DNA from: Branchiostoma belcheri
Lineage: Eukaryota; Chordata; Leptocardii; Amphioxiformes; Branchiostomatidae
Direction of reading: 5' to 3'
NCBI RefSeq assembly: GCF_001625305.1
Contig: NW_017804376.1
Coordinates: 248,001 to 312,000 of the forward strand
Length of the DNA: 64,000 nucleotides
Shown here: piece by piece, positions 60,651-64,000 of the stretch
Layout of the letters: each line of letters opens with the position of its first letter
How positions within the stretch are numbered: the stretch's first letter is position 1
Position numbers and translations under genes: made by a program
The notes under the pieces: model-generated
What the model was told of the DNA's origin: nothing
The model's database searches: none
What the model saw: the letters and a program-made list of their open reading frames with translations, nothing else

Positions 60651-63600
60651 GGGGTCAGGATGGGTTTCAACACTACCAGGTGTCAGGTCAAGGGGCAACA
60701 AACGTCCTTGGGTAGAACTAGAAGTACACTGCTGCTTCTAGTAACTTGTTAAGCTTCTTCAATATATTGAGAGGCATCCAGTGCAGTTTTTAGGGCCTGG
60801 AAGCCCAATTTTTCAAAGCCAATATTCTAGCCAGTTCATACTAAGTGGAAACCACACTATCCCAATATATATTGACCCTCGTGGAGCAAAAATACCCAAA
60901 ATTCAGACAAAAATGGTTGGGTGATTTTAGGATACCACCCAAAAATTAAGGACTTATCTCGGGGCTTGTTTCTGCAGTTTCAAAGCCCAAAGTATGAAAT
61001 ACTATTGTGCTAATGTGTATGTGTCAATATCATAAAGATTGCCGTATTGCAGAATATTTCCAGTTTTGCTGCTCTGAAAACGTATCGGATGCCTTCAACA
61101 CTGACAGACTGGACCGGAGTCATCAGTAATGTCCACTCCAAGAAATAGTTCATCTGGCTTGATGCTAAGGCCCTGTCCTCCCCTTGATCCTCTGTCCATC
61201 CCTACTTCCTATTTCTACATTTGCGGGAACCCGGGTGAGAAACGGTGGCAGCTGGCTGACCTGCTTCACGTTTTTGCCCGGAGGATCGCCCTGCTACAAG
61301 AGGAGAATGTAGAACATCTGACCTGCTCATTGTAGGCCCATGATCCGGGATCAACCACACTGCCTAGGCCTTCCATATGGACATAGCTGTCAGGCTGCAC
61401 CAACTTCAGTTTATGGTTAGGCCTAGGAAAAAAATATTGTGTTTCCTGTTTCAGTCCTGAAAAAATTAGGGTCAGTAGGTAGGGATTATCTTTTTCTTTT
61501 TTTTTAGACTTCAGTGATATCTATATAGAATACAGTGATATCTATGTAACTTATACAGTACAGTTTAACAAAGTAAAACTTGCATTGGGACACTTTTATT
61601 TTCAATGTCAGTGTTAGAAAAACAATCGTACAATGCTTTATCACTCAGGTGTCAGATCATGGAGCTAGAAAAGGTTGATCAGCTTGAAAAATTATGTCCC
61701 TTGCAGGGATTCACCTCCCAAAAACACTGCATATGTGGATGTGATCCATAGAATTGGGTTAGTCAGGCCTAACTCATTGTCGTCAGTGCAGCCTGTCTCT
61801 TACAGCTGTTTCCTAACCAACCTCAAAGGTCTGCCCCTAAAGTAGAATAATACCACGATTGTACCGTTATTTTCGTGCCACAATTCTATCGGCTGTTTTC
61901 AAAATATGGTGCTTTACTTTTATGCATGCTTATTTTCATAGACAAATTTTAAAGAAGGTTTCTCGAAAAGTTTGCTGAAACTGTCTCACATCACTCTACC
62001 TGAGGACAACGGTTCTGAGAAAAGAATTGAAGAATTCAAGATCAAACACTTCTGGCACATGTTCTGTTAGATATCTGTAATTGAAGTTGTAGAATAGATA
62101 TCTTTATGAGGAATCACAGTCAGCGTGTTACAACTGGAACATTGCAAAATATTGCTCTCGTCACATGCCGGCGTCTGCTTGTCTCGGAGACAGCTCAACG
62201 TGACGACGTGCTTGTCTCAAGAACTGTCCTCGCCTGCCCACAAGAGCCTTCCAGTGCCGTTATTATCCTCTGCAGACTGACAGTTGGACCTGCTTGGACA
62301 TGTCACATGGACGTGTATGTCCAAGGCCAAAACAGTTTAGGTAGACATACTGTCTACTAGAAGTCGTCTCTTCTAAGAGATAATTCAGATGACATTGACC
62401 AGTACAATTTGGAGAGAGTTTTGGGCCCTTTGTGATAAAAATTTCTGTATCAAAATTCTGCAATTTCTCACATCTATTCATTTTGATAAAATGTAATAAA
62501 ATTCATTTTTTAGATTATTTTTTTTAGAGATTTTTGAAAAGATTTCCTTTTGATCAAATGATTGTCTGTTTTTCTCCCATTTTTTTTAGATAAATTACTC
62601 CATTTCATCCCACTGTTTGAACGCGTCTTTTGCAGAAAGGTGGAGAATACAACAATTTAACTTGGGCTCACCTTCTTCACTTACACAAAGGGCATTTTAA
62701 GTTGATTGCAATGTGACAAATGCATCGCTGTGTTCCTCCAGTCATCACACACTCGTATGGCCTTCATCCTTCCATTGTCATTACTGTAGAAGGAACCAAA
62801 GTCATTATACAAATGTGATCCAATTAACATCAGATGAATATTAGATGGAATATCAGTTGGCAAACACCTGTTTCTTTGTGCGGATGAAACGCTGCGTACC
62901 GCGGGACGCGCGCGTCGGTTCCACGCATAATCTCCCGTCATTGTCTCATCTCTATTCCGGGCACCCTGCGATCAAACCAGGATCAATACTCATTTACACC
63001 GCCAGAGTTCGGCAGCAGAGATCATACTCGGAACCTTTGCTTTGTGGCCCTGCCTGTCCTGTCATTGTCCAAGGTCGGGTTGAAGGTCAAGGAACAGATA
63101 ATGCCAGTCAGTCTTTCAAATTAGACGCATCCAATTCTAAGGCTGTCTTAGCATGAATTCATCCGATTCAGTAGAAATGTTTTTTCTACAGGTATACATG
63201 TATCTATAGCACATTCTATGAAAATATGATAGGCATTAGAACTTATTCAGTATTTCAAGATGTTAGGTGATTTCATGGCTATTTTCCATTAAGTCAACAC
63301 GAAAGGCTGGGTTAGTATTTAAACAATGAATTTTGAACTTTTAATAAAACCACTGCATTGATAGATGGAAAAACTGTAACAGCTAGGAAGAAAAGGACTC
63401 TCCTCAACTGTTGGGGCAAAATATGAGCGTATTTGAATTGATTCAGAACCAGAATCTTTTTTTTTTTGGCAAATCAAAAAAAAAATGAAGAAGGGAATCC
63501 GAGAACCAACAAATCAAATTGGTGTGGCCTAAGCGGCAGGCGACAGCAGGTGTAAATCATACGGAATCCTCAGTACTCCGTACTTGGAGGACGTGCCTGG

Positions 63601-63879
63601 TCCCGTTCTGCTTCCCGGCCTCTGATTGGCTACATCCATCTCGCTAAGGCAGGGTGCAGAAAATGGAGGGCAATGAAGCAGTGTTGGGAATGGGACACTC
63701 GCAGCTCATTGATTCCCTACTGTTGCCGGGCAGAATCGAGACGGTCCATTCTGGTCAAATTAATAGGTGAAGACAGGTGGAGGGACAATGTCAGGATGAG
63801 GACCTAAAAGAAATTGATTTAAAAATTGTGCTTTTTATTTTCCTACTTTGTATGTCCAATATAGACGCAACTCAAAGCA

Positions 63880-64000
63880 AGGCAAATATATTTGTTTTTG
63901 CTCTGTTTCCTCTTCTTGTCCAAACCAATAAGGCCAATGACCTGAACCAGGTGTTTGTCACCATGGTAACTAGTGTTTGGTTATATCATGTTGCAATTTT
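63880..64000. mobile_element. dispersed repeat, copy 4, cut by the window end
   Basis: TTTGTTTTTGCTCTGTTTCC, GGCCAATGACCTGAACCAGG and ACTAGTGTTTGGTTA match the inverted copy at 53255-53480. Confidence 0.7.

Noticed and set aside
62125-62180. Possible next kinase exon of the MAP4K gene (frame with RVTTGTLQNIALV)
   Set aside because: Only superficial resemblance to the GRHVKTGQLAAIKV region; the key AIK lysine is missing and splice sites do not fit.

Overview
The window looks like nuclear DNA of a cephalochordate (amphioxus, Branchiostoma). The basis is inference: chordate-type genes with many short introns, GT-AG junctions with intact reading phase, dense small inverted-repeat transposons, and what looks like two allelic contigs left side by side at an N gap, as happens in very heterozygous genomes. 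There are no operons, CRISPR arrays or bacterial signals. Most long open frames here are noise; the real coding sequence is in short exons.

Layout, left to right. (1) 1-9.6 kb: 5' end of an anosmin-1 (ANOS1/KAL1)-like secreted protein on the minus strand, with signal-peptide exon 1 at 9428-9550 and a candidate 48-nt exon 2 at 1384-1431 across an 8-kb intron; later exons lie beyond the left edge. (2) 9.6-16.3 kb: gene-poor, with microsatellites and MITE-like elements. (3) 16318-17124 minus: single-exon PID/PTB protein of the FAM43 type. (4) 17.2-22.6 kb: two copies of one locus around the gap 19301-19320, the second carrying two extra inverted-repeat elements; probably unmerged haplotypes. (5) 25101-37064 minus: complete DDX3/Belle/PL10 DEAD-box RNA helicase, 17 coding exons, 738 residues as modelled. 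(6) 37.07-37.41 kb: short shared promoter. (7) 37413-40659 plus: complete RPL8 (uL2), head-to-head with DDX3, with a TOP-type 5' end. (8) 40.7-44.5 kb: gene-free. (9) 44743-45160 plus: first two coding exons of a Misshapen-class MAP4K (TNIK/MINK1/MAP4K4). The remaining 19 kb is its intron 2, rich in transposon remains.

DDX3 (translation initiation and RNA remodelling) and RPL8 (60S subunit) share a promoter of about 350 bp, a pairing that could coordinate two translation-related genes. Two DDX3 introns contain near-identical, sense-oriented candidate C/D box snoRNAs. DDX3 also has a frame-neutral 42-nt exon that repeats its eIF4E-binding-like motif, and several of its exon-intron boundaries are locally duplicated.

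Mobile-element evidence is strong where target-site duplications can be read: three related hAT-type elements with perfect 8-bp duplications (one with an empty paralogous site), another hAT-like element, two palindromic elements with 9-bp duplications, a LINE reverse-transcriptase tail, and a hammerhead-ribozyme-like motif of the Penelope type.
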